NCBI RefSeq assembly: GCF_020382885.2
Contig: NC_058493.1
Coordinates: 27,906,999-27,970,998, forward strand
Direction of reading: 5' to 3'
Source of the DNA: Scatophagus argus
Taxonomy: Eukaryota > Chordata > Actinopteri > Scatophagidae
DNA length: 64,000 bases
In this document: positions 12,214-23,573 of the stretch, in pieces
Numbering within the stretch: position 1 is the stretch's first letter
Layout: each line of letters opens with the position of its first letter
Made by a program: the position numbers and the translations under genes
The notes under the pieces: model-generated
The model's input: the letters and a program-made list of their open reading frames with translations, nothing else
Database searches by the model: none
Told to the model about the DNA's origin: nothing

Positions 12214-13850
12214 CGCTCAGTGTTCACGTCTCATCTTCAGTTGTTTAACAGAATACTGCAACACAGTTTTGTTGTGAAGCTCCAGAAATGTTTTGTCGAC
12301 AAATTAACTTCACCTGATTTTCCACCAGCTTAGGATGAGAATGTTGAATGAAATATATTGAAATGAATTTTCATTTTTGGTTTAAGTATTCCTTTAAGAA
12401 CTTCAGTAGCTCGTAGCTGAAGTTGTCAAATAATTTGGCGTCGCCATTGATTACTAACTTCACTTTATTCAATTAAATTTATTTGACAACTTTAGTTCCC
12501 TTTCAGATTTGGATTAATACAAATATAATTGACAAATAAATTATTATTATTATTAATTATTAAGGTAAAACTATCGATCCCCAAAGGGAAATTCACAAGC
12601 TTAAATGCAGATAAACTACATTAAATAGTTAAACCATCATCATTAAAGTGATGAACACATGAAGGTATCAATATATATAATAATATTCATTATTCTAAAA
12701 TATGCCATTCTGCATAATGAGTACTAAGTATACAGTGTATTTTGATGCTAATCATTTGTACTTTTTACTCAAAGAAAATGTAGATTTGTATCTTGACTCA
12801 GACAAAAATGTCTGATTATGTACTCGTGGATGAGCAGAATTCCAATGTACAGTATTTTATCTGTTAAAATGAACATTAAGTTGTATGTGTTGCATGTGCG
12901 TGCATTTCAGTTCAGGAACTGTTCATACCTGACCGACTGTGGCTGACTTCTCCAACCTGACAGAATATGTGACCCCCACTCCATGTGGTAAGCAGAGTCT
13001 TTGAGGGGGGGGGTCATGTTTGTCTCGAGACAGGAACATCTTCAGATTTGACTGGTCTGTAGCAAGACTGTCAAAACTCTGACAGACACACATTGTCTGT
13101 CTCGTGGATGGCAAATGAATCAGTCTGTGATGGACAGTATTTATTCACTGTTTATTTAGGCGCGATTCTTGACTAAGAAATGCACTTTGCAAGTAATCAA
13201 CGATATGTATAGTTATTAGATTAAGAATGTTTCTTGCTTACAAAATAGGTGTAAGTTTGGTTGTAAATATTTTTATAGTCTTCTTTGAAAGTGTTAATTA
13301 AACTAACTAACTGTGTGGTTCTTAACACAGCTCAAGTTAAAATTGACTTAGTTTTAGAGTTACATTTTACTCTGTATGGGATTAGGATTTTAACACCAGG
13401 AAGAGTTCAATTTTACTCTAAAAAAGGGGTAAAAATTCAACTCTAGTTACATTAACTCTTTAGCCTATTCGATGGCCCCGCATGTATACTCAGATTGAAT
13501 TGATTTTAACTCAAGGAGTTTATTCCAAAGGCTAGAATTTGCTGTGTACTTTCACTAAAGTACAAGATCAAAGTACTTTTTTCACCACTGCCTACTTCCT
13601 GTTGTGTATATCGATACCTTGTTATACTTACAGAGGACACTAAGGTTTTTTGTCATACTCTCTGTTTCATATATTTGATTGGTTGTTATAATATGCTGTA
13701 ATATTCTTATTCTGAATTTGATCTGTCTATCCGTTTATCCGTCATTTATAGATCACATTATTTTCTGATTGTATTTTTACGTGAAAGAGAATGGAATAAA
13801 ATTGCTTGACTCTACAAGAGACAAAACAGGACACGTGACTCATAGAAACT
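12214..13850. other. intergenic, repeat fragments only
   Basis: No gene is seen. It contains a reversed retroelement tail (ctatcgatccccaaaggg at about 12571-12588). A teleost dispersed-repeat fragment (ctgcataatgagtacta..., about 12705-12790) is also found near 17875 and 18140. At about 13320-13550 lies an AT-rich element rich in alternating agagtt/aactct words, typical of fish MITEs. Confidence 0.45.
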
Positions 13851-14948
13851 CTTTATTTTAGGTAAATTATTTTTGGTTAAAAAAAGTGCATGGTTGCAAA
13901 TGAAAAAGAATATGGACAGAGTTGAACAAATATTTCAGACGAAATGAGCAGCAGCAAAGAAGTCAATTGTTCATGCTTTCACAATTCAAACAAGACAAAA
14001 TAATAATCCTAAACTCAACTACTTCACTTGGGCCAAGGAACAAATCTGACATTCAGAGGCGTCTTACACCTTTTGTCCAACAGAGACCAACATTCATAGA
14101 GTTTTAAAACAAACACAGCTTAGTTTACTGGCCCCTTCACAGTGATCAAATCTAAATTACCTTTGATCACAATAAAAAATACTGTATAAATAAAAACATA
14201 TATAAAAAAAAAACCTCGCTGAGAGAATGATAAAATCCCTGTAGGAATCTTCACATTTAGCCTTATGAGGCTTACTTCATTTAAATCCCACACCACAAAA
14301 CTTTAACAAGCTCCAGTACTCAATGAGGAGTTTGATGCTTTCAGGACCGATCAGACGGGCTTTTGCTAGCTGCTTAAAGTGCACATTTATTACAACTTGA
14401 ACAAGAAACAGATGGCCTGGATGCAAATTAGTGCAGTGTAGTGTAGATTCTTTAATTCAAACTATTCAGTTGATGTGCCACAGTTTATAAAAACCCACTG
14501 CACCATTTCTTTTATTTGCTCTTGTTGCTCAAACAAAAAAAGAGTGTCGTCCTCTGTCTAATGGGACCCTTACAGTGCTAAAGTAATTCATCAAAGTGTG
14601 GTTTCAGGATTAAAGTAACCTGTGTATGCGTACACATTACGTGTGCATAACATGCATGTGCCTAATACTGTCCGATTTCACTGAAACAGCTTGACATTAT
14701 GAGAAATGCACTTATTCACTTTCTTGCGGAGAATGAGATTATAAGGATCTCATGTGTGTCAGTTCAATGTGAAGCTACAGAGACGGTTAGCTTGGCTTAG
14801 CATAAAGACTGGAAACAGCCAGCGTGTCTCTGTGCAAAGGCAACAGGTTCTGTTCTTTACATCTGGCGTATAATAAATATCAACTAGCCAGCTTCAGAGG
14901 CGCTTGAATTAAATACATTTACTCAATTGTTGTACTTGAGTATTTACA

Positions 14949-15165
14949 TGGGGTGGCATGGTGGAGCAATGGTTAGCACCGTCGCCTCACCGCAACAGGG
15001 TTCGAATCCCGGTCTGGGTCCTTCTGTGCAGAGTTTGCATGTTCTCCCTGTGCATACTTTGCCTCTCGGTGTAAGTGTGTGTGGTCTGTCTGACTTTGTG
15101 TGTGTCAGCCCTGCGACTGGCTGGCGGCGTGTGCCAACTGTGACTTCATTTGTGCAGAAACGTAT
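14949..15165 (+). mobile_element. tRNA-derived SINE (fish mermaid/DANA-like)
   Basis: A tRNA-like head (ggtggcatggtggagcaatgg, about 14942-14962) carries an RNA polymerase III B box GGTTCGAATCC at 14999-15009. The body (gcagagtttgcatgttctcc, then ccctgcgactggctggcg) is a sequence repeated throughout teleost genomes. The part between about 15060 and 15090 is shortened compared with the usual form. I recognise the family by memory only. Confidence 0.8.
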
Positions 15166-15785
15166 TGATCTTCTCATTTAATTCTTGACAAGAAAGTTAA
15201 AGAGTGTATTTCCCAAAATGTCTACTAATGTAAAACTACTCTTTTAACTGTTTTATTTCTAGCTGCTGTCATATGATGATACATTTTTTCACATTGATCG
15301 GTGCAAACTACTACAAAAGTATATCATCCAGTGAAGAGCATATTGTTGTTGCTGTTGTGTGAAAGTATTGCTTAGGTAAGGCTGAAAAGATGGCGATTTG
15401 AATAAACTATTGCAGTGCCCGTTCACGAGGTCATAGCAACCTTTTAACCAGAGAATCAGTGTTTTTACTTGAGAGTTAAAATGCTTATAGTATATGGAGT
15501 AATATGCAGTTTACACAATATATAAATATATATAATAATCACTGGTATTTCTGCATCAGTGTGGGGCAAGGAAAATGACAAACAATTTACTGACTGTCAC
15601 AACAGTCTGTCACATTAGTTTTAGCCATTTTCTCACTCCTGCACACCTTTCAAAGTAAACAGAAAATACAATTAAGCCGAACAACAATGTTAGTTAGTAG
15701 TAATGGTGTAGCCTAACATTATGTTAACATAAGAGAAGGTAGGCCTTCATTAGTCCCACAGTGGGGAAATTCATGAGAGCTCCCC

Positions 15786-16270
15786 GAAAGTGGAGCCAAA
15801 ACATTTGCCTCGCCCCCTGGTGGCCGGCTGCAGTACAGCTCATAAACCCCTTAGCAATCCTTAGTTAGTAATTCAAATCAATTCAATTTATGTAGCACCT
15901 TTTACAGTCAAAACTGTCTCTAGGTGCTTTACAGAAACCCAGAGCCTGAATCCCCGAGCAAGCACACAGTGGCAAGGAGAAACTCCCTTTTAACAGGAAG
16001 AAACCTTGAGCAGGACCTCACAAGGGAGAACCATCCTGCTGATAGAAACATACATGCAATAAGCATCATTGATTAGCAGAGGGGACACGAGCCAAACGCA
16101 TAACTCATAGTACACGTCAAATAAATTTTTCCAGAGATGTTTTCTGTCATTTTATGTAGTTCTTATCACACTGATTTATGTTTAAATGTTAATTTTTCTG
16201 ATCAGTTTGGTTTTAATTAGTTATTTGCTATAAAGGGGGGCTGAAATGTCATGACTGACTGCTGAACTTA
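15786..16270 (+). repeat. dispersed repeat split by insertion of a second repeat
   Basis: The outer parts (about 15786-15848 and 16072-16270) match 30541-30830: gccaaaacat..., ccccctggtggc.ggctgcagtacagctcata, then gggacacgagccaaac and tgatca.tttggt.ttaattag. Here, but not at 30541, about 220 bp are inserted. The insert is another common fish repeat, starting tcaattcaatttatgtagca and containing aggagaaactcccttttaac. The order of events is readable: outer repeat first, inner repeat later. Confidence 0.7.
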
Positions 16271-16580
16271 CACTGCCATCCCTTATGCCATGCTGTTAGC
16301 ATGGCTAAGTCTGCTATCCGTGTCTAGATAAATGTGATATGTGATTTTAAATTCTTACTTCTGGAAATGACCCCAGAGTTCTGGTTTCACTGTGACCCTG
16401 CATGGAGCACCTTCTAAACTGACATTTCTAAAATCAGTGATTCCTACTAACATTTTCCACAAACAAACATAAAACTGTGATAAATAACTCTGACTAATGA
16501 CACTGTAATACATCACATAGAAATAGATTAATGTGGTTAATAAGAGAGAGATCAGCACCGACTGTTTGATTCTTCGATCA

Positions 16581-18841
16581 TCATCCGTATTTGGGCACAG
16601 CACAAGTGCAGGCCACAGGGACTCTGATAAAATCCTTTTTCACCTCATACTTGCTGGAGTCACTCGGGCACCGAGTTTTCCTCAGGACCATCAGCGTTGT
16701 ATAAACAGGCACGGAGTTGTAGCTCAGCTCTTCACGCTGGTTGATGATGCAGCCCCGACAAAGGCACTCAGCAACGTTGATCACAGGAGGGAACCTGTTG
16801 TTGTCTCGGTCTTGGCTGATCGGAGACAGACAGAACGGACATCGTCAGCTCACAGAATCACGAGCGAACGAGCTCTGGACTAATCACGATGAATCTGCCA
16901 TCTTTAGTTTTCCTCTGTGAACTGTGACGTGACATTTTCTACAGCTGAATTTCTGACAAGCGTCTTAATGTGCTCTGATTTGTGCAGCAAGTTGAATTTG
17001 CTCTAAGTGACGATAAAGCACAGGGCTGAGCCCAGACCAGGTAGAGCTGATATGTTTAACAACAGCTCAGTTCCTTTTAAAGGATAAGTTCACAGTTGTT
17101 TTCAACTCTTAAAACAAGCCCTGATCCAAGAAGGCTGGTAAACGCACATAAAACGCACATAAAAACAGAATGCAAACAAACGCCGCCTCACGTAGTAACA
17201 TCTTTTAGACGGTCAGGGTGTTTGACAAAGCGGGGAACTTCGCCCAATCCCTGGTTGTGAACGACCGAGCCTTTCGAAGATGTCCCCTTCAAACCCAGTC
17301 ATGACACTATCACCTGTCACCTATGAACCGCCTCACCTGACTTTTTAACAAAGTCAGCCTAGTATCCCCTGAAAAAATACAGACAGACGTGAAGGAGACA
17401 TACACAGATTTTAAAGGAATAAGTTCACACCAGTCTGTCCAATAGTTCCAGGAGGTTAGACCACTCAAAGGGTCAAGCCTCTCCAGGAAAACACGGAGGC
17501 AGCCTCAGCTCCTTCAGAAAGCTGAGCACAAGAACCACATGCTCCTCTGATCACACACTCTCAGTCCTGCTGTGTTTGGCTCCGCTGTAAGCTATTAGCG
17601 TCGTTAGCTGTTAGCTCCCTCAGCCAAACACTGCAGAACTGAGCTGTCTTCCTGCTGAGCTGAGCACAGACGTGATGAGCGAGGTCCTGCCAGCAGCCGT
17701 TTGTGACTTCAGTTCTGTTGATTCGATCAGATGTGGGAGTTGTTTTACATGTGTGGTATTGAAGAAGTATTTATACTGTGAGCTCCACGCTTACCAGCTG
17801 CACCATCAAAGCGAAGAATAAATTCACAGATCAGCGATTAGAATCCAATGACATGATGAACACTGTTTTGTGGCTGGCTGTTCTACACAATGAGTACTTA
17901 TACTGTACTTCATATATACTTACTATATTTCGATGCTGATACTTTTGAACCAAGCCCAGTTTTAAACAATGATTTTTAGTTTTAACAGAGTATTTTCTGC
18001 ACTGTAGTACTGGCATTTTTCCTTAAGTAAAACTTCTGAGTACTTCCTCCACTACTGTTGTGATAGCCGGGCTGTCAAAGTACTGAAATGAAGTATCAAA
18101 TCATTGCCACAAAACAATACAATATGCATGACTTGACTCGGGCTATTCTGCATAATGTGTACTTATACTTTAGGTACCTTAAGTACATTTTGATGCTGAT
18201 GCTTTTAAATTAAGTACAGCTTTGAATGAATGATTTTTACATTTGGGACAATCAAAAAATACAGAAATTCTGAACAAAACTATAACATATTACAGATGCA
18301 TTACAGATGTGTAGCACTGTCAGAAAAGTTTAAAAAGTAGTGTTAATTTAAAAAAAAATCCCATTTTCCTGACTGGTCTTTCCTTCAGCTGCGGTATTGA
18401 AAGACATACCGAATATCACTGTTTTCACATCAGCTTAAAATGCTGACGTGATTTGTGCTCGCTGCAGGTGCTCGCATACCTGAACTTCCACGGGGAAAGC
18501 GCGCGGTGGCTCAGCGCACCGTCGCGCATTTCTCTGGCTGCCTGCTCGCACGTCGTGGCGTCCCGCAGCGGCACGTTTCCGCTCAGGCTCTTCAGCATTA
18601 CCTGAAGCTTGGTAGCTCTGTTGTTGAACGCATTCACGTCGACGCATCTAGTGGAGGAAGCGCGGTGGTTGAAGATCAGCAGCGAGCCGAGGCCCAACTA
18701 TAAACAATTCAAAACAAAACATTTGAAACGCTGTGGTCACAAAACCGCCTCAGGTATGAACTTCAACAACTTTCTCTGAAGCAAAGTGCGCTCCCTCTGG
18801 TTCGCACTGAGTATTACCATCAGCTGACTGACCCCCAACAT
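16581..18841 (-). CDS. il17c: interleukin-17C (three coding exons)
   Basis: The coding exons on the minus strand are 18841-18818 (24 nt), 18697-18480 and 16815-16581. They join in frame with GT-AG introns of 120 and 1664 nt to give 158 aa. The N-terminus MLGVSQLMLGLGSLLIF is a signal peptide. The mature chain carries the IL-17 hallmark SPWKF at 76-80, then RFPPVINVAECLCRGC (cysteines 98, 100, 103), TRCP (130) and the C-terminal ACTC (150, 152), matching the cystine-knot pattern of the family. The segment AECLCRGC together with the VPVACTC end is closest to IL-17C among the paralogues as I remember them. IL-17C is an epithelial cytokine signalling through IL-17RA/RE. The start was chosen because the 24-nt exon supplies the signal peptide, keeps phase and sits 59 bp from a TATA box. 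Exon 2 is notably GC-rich compared with its surroundings. Confidence 0.93.
17870..18260. repeat. two tandem copies of a teleost dispersed repeat, in il17c intron 2
   Basis: Copies at about 17875-18060 and 18140-18260 share acaatgagtacttatact or cataatgtgtacttatact, then ttcgatgctgatacttttga or tttgatgctgatgctttta, and caatgatttttag or gaatgatttttac. Related fragments occur at about 12705, 31340 and 43960. The class is unknown. Confidence 0.6.
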
Positions 18842-18892
18842 CTTGAACCCCGACGAGTTTGACTGTGACCAGCAGCTCCATTGGACCTGACA

Positions 18893-18900
18893 TATTTATA
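18893..18900 (-). promoter_or_regulatory. il17c: TATA box of il17c
   Basis: TATAAATA on the minus strand begins 59 bp before the proposed il17c start codon at 18841. A transcription start about 30 bp downstream would leave a 5' UTR of about 30 nt, a normal arrangement for an inducible cytokine gene. Confidence 0.65.
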
Positions 18901-19062
18901 CCAGTCTCTATATGTGGAGGTTTGTGGAAGGAAAATCCTAAAGCAAAGTACTTCCTTCTTGCTAAATCACTGACATGGAGAAACGTCAGCATCTGGACCC
19001 GCCCCACTGCGCATGGGCGGCGCCTGTCTCCTGTGAGAAAGTAAATTGTTGTGTTTTTAAAT

Positions 19063-19487
19063 ACACCATATAGACAAAAGTAATCAGACACTCCTATTCA
19101 TGGCCCTTTTCTATTCCAGCATGACTGTGCCCCAGTGCACAAAGCAAAGCTCCATAAAGACATGGTTGGATGAGTTTGGTGTGGAAGAACTTGACTGGCC
19201 CACACAGAGCCCTGACCTCAACCCCATCCAACACCTTTGGGATGAACTGGAACGGAGATTGTGAGCCAGGCCTTTTGGTCCAACATCAGTGTGTGACCTC
19301 ACAAATGCTCTACTGCATGAATGGGCACAAATTCCCACAGAAACACTCCAACATGTTGTGGAAAGCCTTCACAGAGGAGTGGAAGCTGTTAGAGCTGCAA
19401 AGCTGTCTGTGTGTTTACAATGAGACGTCATTAAAGTCCCTGTTGGTGTGATGGTCAAGTGTCCCAATACTTTTGTCTATATAGTGT
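19063..19487 (+). mobile_element. Tc1-type transposon remnant, transposase sense on +
   Basis: It is bounded by imperfect terminal inverted repeats, acaccatatagacaaaag at the left and cttttgtctatatagtgt at the right. Inside are pieces of a Tc1/mariner transposase. FQHDCAPVHKAK carries the second catalytic Asp; in another frame, ELDWPTQSPDLNPI precedes HLWDELERRL. Compared with 21866-22400, the segment just inside the left end is missing. It is broken by frameshifts and stops. Confidence 0.85.
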
Positions 19488-20529
19488 TCTTGGAGCACCT
19501 CATCAGAAAATTTTAAAACTTTTGCAATGCAAGAAAACCATATTAAAACCTAAGAGAGAGATTGCACAGACACCAGCGGAACAGACGGGAAGTGATGTCA
19601 GAGCTGTCTCAGGTGAGTATTTCACCTGTTGTAGGCCTGCTGCTGTACTTTGTGCTATTTCCAAATGTTAGCATAATGAGGAAGGGTGCTCCAACTGATT
19701 GGTCGCCAGTTGTTATGAGCCATACCTGACACAGGTACTCAGTACCTTGAGTTTGGAGTTGCAGACATTGCATGAGTGAACGTTCAACCAAACGTAAACA
19801 TATCGGGCCTCAATCATCTAAAAATATACATTCAACATTAAACTTTATATGTAAATGTAAATGGGCAAAAACGTGCACAAACAGGCAACTTAACCTGATC
19901 ATGAAATTAACTGTGAATTGTCCACAGGGAAGCGAGAGAGCTCATTGTTTTCATGACGAAGTTTTTTTCTCTGTTTCTAAATCCAGGCTGCAAAACACTT
20001 ATAAGAGCCAGGTTCAGAGGAGGCGGGGGAGTGTGGTGTTGCGTCACAGCAGGAATGTGTCATCATGTTATATGTGAGCTGCTCTGGCTGTGGGTCAAGG
20101 TCCACAAGCACTTACTGTCCTTTCTGCTGGATCCACGGCAACAAGTACACATAGAAACAGTGAAAATACACGTGAGGAGGACATCCAAGGGACAGACAGG
20201 TGGAGATCAGTGGTGGAGGGAATACTCACACATTACTGAAGGGCAGTTTAAGCTGTTTCAATACACAGTAATGTGACCATAATGTTTTCATTTAACATTA
20301 CATTGACTTTAACATTCACAGCGCAATAAAAACAAAGTCTGTAAATGCTTCAATAAACACAAGTTATGTGGACTTTAACCCTTTTTTATCATCAATCATC
20401 AAAAAGCAACGTAAATATATAATAAGTTGTAAACAGACATATTTGAATGTTTATTAATGTACGGCATTTGTATTATAACTTTATATCATTACATCATCAT
20501 CATTTATCCCTCTGAGTATCAAGTATAAA

Positions 20530-20918
20530 TCATACATATATAAAATAGTTAGGTTAGGGTGTCAGACCCGTAACCGGAGGATCGCTGGTTCGATTCCCCG
20601 TACCGGTGTCCATGGCTGAGGTACCCTTGAGCAAGGTACCTAACCCCCACTGCTCCCCGGGCGCTGCACGCGGTCGCCCACTGCCCCGGGTTTGCTGTGT
20701 GTGTGTGCACGTCACTTGGGTGGGTTAAATGCAGAGCACGAATTTCGTTGGAGTGAGTTCCCTCCAATGACAAGATAGCATATAGCATTGTTTATATTTA
20801 TATTTATTTTGTTAAGAAACTGGGCTGATACTGGGACCGGGGAAACTAATTTCGTTCCACTCATGTTTTACGTGTGTGAAATGACAATAAAGCTCCTTGA
20901 ATCCTTGAATCCTTGAAT
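20530..20918 (+). mobile_element. tRNA-derived SINE with retroelement tail
   Basis: A tRNA-like head (tcagacccgtaaccggagga) carries a polymerase III B box GGTTCGATTCC at 20587-20597. The body matches a widespread fish SINE (gtacccttgagcaaggtacc, then gttaaatgcagagcacgaat). A second 3'-end-like part at 20816-20918 ends tgacaataaagc followed by an eight-base repeat ccttgaat, as in retroposon tails. These may be two insertions side by side. Confidence 0.75.
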
Positions 20919-20984
20919 ATGTCACTTTCATCATTTGTTCATATTTTACATTGCACTGCAAGTTTTTCTTGCACTTTTATTTCC

Positions 20985-21185
20985 TTTCATCCATTTTCTA
21001 TCCCACTGATCCATCAGGGGTCGGGCTGGAGCCTGTCCCAGGTTCACCCTGGACTGGTCACCACACACACGCTTACACACACACTCTCACACACTCACAC
21101 CTCGGGGCAAAGCAGAGACCGGGATTCGAACCTGGAACCCTCTTGCTGTAAGGCGACGGCGCTGACGCCTGCACCAGAGTGTGAC
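20985..21185 (-). mobile_element. SINE-like repeat, minus orientation
   Basis: The minus strand carries a tRNA-type B box (reverse complement of ggattcgaacc, 21122-21132). The left part (ccattttctatcccactgat, then tgtcccaggttcaccctgg) is a common teleost repeat. A CA-rich stretch lies between. The exact family is not identified. Confidence 0.6.
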
Positions 21186-21865
21186 AAGAGGTCAAAGGTC
21201 AGAGAGTTTGGGAACCACCACCATCTTAATAAGCTCATCATCTCTACATCTTTTATCTCAAATCGTAAAGAACAATTCCTGAAGTGATTAATTGATTATC
21301 AACATTGCTGTGAATTCATTTTCTGGCAGCTCACTTGTAAACTGAGCTGACTCTCAACTCCATGTGGCTCTCAGGCTCATAAGTTAAACTGATCTATGAA
21401 TATCTTTGATTGCAGGCTACTTTATATCCTATGTATAAGGAAAAAGCATTTTTACACAGTTGTAATTAAAAATATAAGATAGAGAAGCTATGATCAACTT
21501 TACAACTAATTACTGTCCTCTAACTGCACTTCTGCTCTGTTGCATTTGTGTTTTATTTGTTTTATCTCTGTCTAATTTTGAAGTCTCACTGTCTTCTGTC
21601 TTAGGTGGTGAAAAATGCGACATTCACTGCCACCAGGTATCCAGCTCAGTCTCATTCCCTGTCTGTTGTATGTCCTTCTATAGAAATACTAATACCACAC
21701 TGTAAAATGTAAAATGTATATACCACATCAATAGATTAATTGACCAATTGTTAGAGTTGTACTGACTTTAACAGGACACATTTTATAAGCTATTCATGTG
21801 TTTTGTATTCAGATATCTTGTGAATGTACTTAATTACATTCCACCGCTGATCAAAGAGCATAATT

Positions 21866-22400
21866 ACACTATAGAGACAAAAGTATTGGGACGCCTGACC
21901 ACTTGACCAACAGGGACTTTAATGACGTCTCATTGTAAACACACAGACAGCTTTGCAGCTCTAACAGCTTCCACTCTTCTGTGAAGGCTTTCCACAACAT
22001 GTTGGAGTGTTTCTGTGGGAATTTGTGCCCATTCATGCAGTAGAGCATTTGTGAGGTCACACACTGATGTTGGACCAAAAGGCCTGGCTCACAATCTCCG
22101 TTCCAGTTCATCCCAAAGGTGTTGGATGGGGTTGAGGTCAGGGCTCTGTGTGGGCCAGTCAAGTTCTTCCACACCAAACTCATCCAACCATGTCTTTATG
22201 GAGCTTTGCTTTGTGCACTGGGGCACAGTCATGCTGGAATAGAAAAGGGCCTTCAACAAACTGTTGCCACAAAGTTGGAAGCATAGCATTGTCCAAAATG
22301 TCTTGGTGTGCTGAAGCATTAAGATTTCCCTTCACTGGGAGTCAGGGGCCGAGCCCAAACCCTGAGAAACAGCCCCTGTCCGAATACTTTTATATAATAT
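21866..22400 (-). mobile_element. Tc1-type transposon remnant, most complete copy
   Basis: The left end acactatagagacaaaag and the degraded right end (gtccgaatacttttatataa) are terminal repeats. Transposase fragments read on the minus strand (DWPTQSPDLNPI, HLWDELERRL). This roughly 535-bp copy spans both ends and shows what the shorter copies at 19063, 45529 and 49203 have lost. It lacks most of the transposase N-terminal half, so it is a deletion derivative and not autonomous. Confidence 0.85.
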
Positions 22401-23527
22401 CCATATAATGTACATCTACTCTTTCTTCCTCATTAAGAAATTCTGGATGTGCTCTGATATCATGTTTACCATGTTCTCCATTTTAATTTAGCACACTAGC
22501 ATGCTAGTATTTGCTAAAACGAACTAAGTCCAAAATACAGCTGAGACTAATGGGAATGGGAAAGTACTGGAGACATTAATGTATTTAAGTGGTTTTTCTA
22601 GCTTTTTGTCCAAGCTATTTTGCACAAAAGCACAAATGCATCATGGTGACACTACAGAAAAAAAGTGTGGGATGACCAGACAAAAGTCAGTTGACTTCAT
22701 CCTCTGGGGACCTTGAATGTTTGTACAAAAGAAATGTTGTCCGATCTGCAGTCTTCCTGAAAGACTCACAGGTGAGCTAGATTTTCTGGATTTTATTTCT
22801 GTCTTTTGATGCCTTCCCATAAGGAAGCCAGGCAGGTAAATGCTCAGTGCTGGAGGGGATTTTCCACTTACATTATCATCTTGTAGTGCAGGTGTGAGCA
22901 GCAGTGACGGTCCTCAGGAATGATTCAGCATGTCAGTTTTTGGATTTTTGTGTCTCTTTTACTATAACCTCACCACTGGGAGACTCCAAGGTCAGAGCCA
23001 CACAGCCTACATGTATTAGCTTTAGCTTCTTGAAGCATTAAAAATAAACAGGACAGTACAGAGAACAGCAGATAATAAACTACATGCCTTCAAACAACCA
23101 TGAGGCTGCCGCTTGCGTTCAGAATAAAACTTGTTCACAACTATTGGATGGTTGTTGTGAAATTTGCTCCAGAGGTTCTCCAGAGGATAAATTCTCACTG
23201 CTTTTCCTCTTTTGGTTCAAAGTGAAACACAAATGTATTGTTCTTGTTTAATCGTCAGTGGGTAATAATCTCTCAAAGAAATGCTTAATCAGATATAATG
23301 CAAATACATCAGAGGCACAATGCGGAGATAAGAGCATCGTGAAAGAATTACATCACACTGTATAACCTGCTGTGTGGGCCTCGTGCCAGTTGTAGACAAT
23401 ACCAGAAACTTACTCATGAATGTCCTGAGGTTGTTTTATTTTATTTTGCAACACGATTGGCTGCTCTGCACATCTGATTTCCCACACATACAGCAGTTTT
23501 AACTCAGGTAGGCGTAACAATCAGACA

Positions 23528-23573
<46 letters not shown>

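Larger units (their letters stand above)
13851..16580. other. downstream flank of il17c, repeats, possible long 3' UTR
   Basis: No other coding exon is seen. A TTTATT at about 13850-13856 is an AATAAA on the minus strand and could end a long il17c 3' UTR, but nothing confirms that. The stretch holds the SINE at 14949-15160, a retroelement tail fragment (tcccacagtggggaaatt, about 15752-15769) and the nested repeat at 15786-16270. Confidence 0.4.

Noticed and set aside
18455-18703. Plus-strand open frame over GC-rich DNA
   Set aside because: It is the antisense shadow of il17c exon 2, whose minus-strand reading has the IL-17 signature and proper splice sites.
20587-20597. Possible tRNA gene, from the polymerase III B box
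   Set aside because: There is no foldable cloverleaf; the surrounding sequence is a dispersed fish SINE. The same holds for 14999-15009 and 21122-21132.
22015-22408. Recurrent open frames at several loci that look like a conserved small protein family
   Set aside because: All are antisense or frameshifted readings of the Tc1-type element copies.
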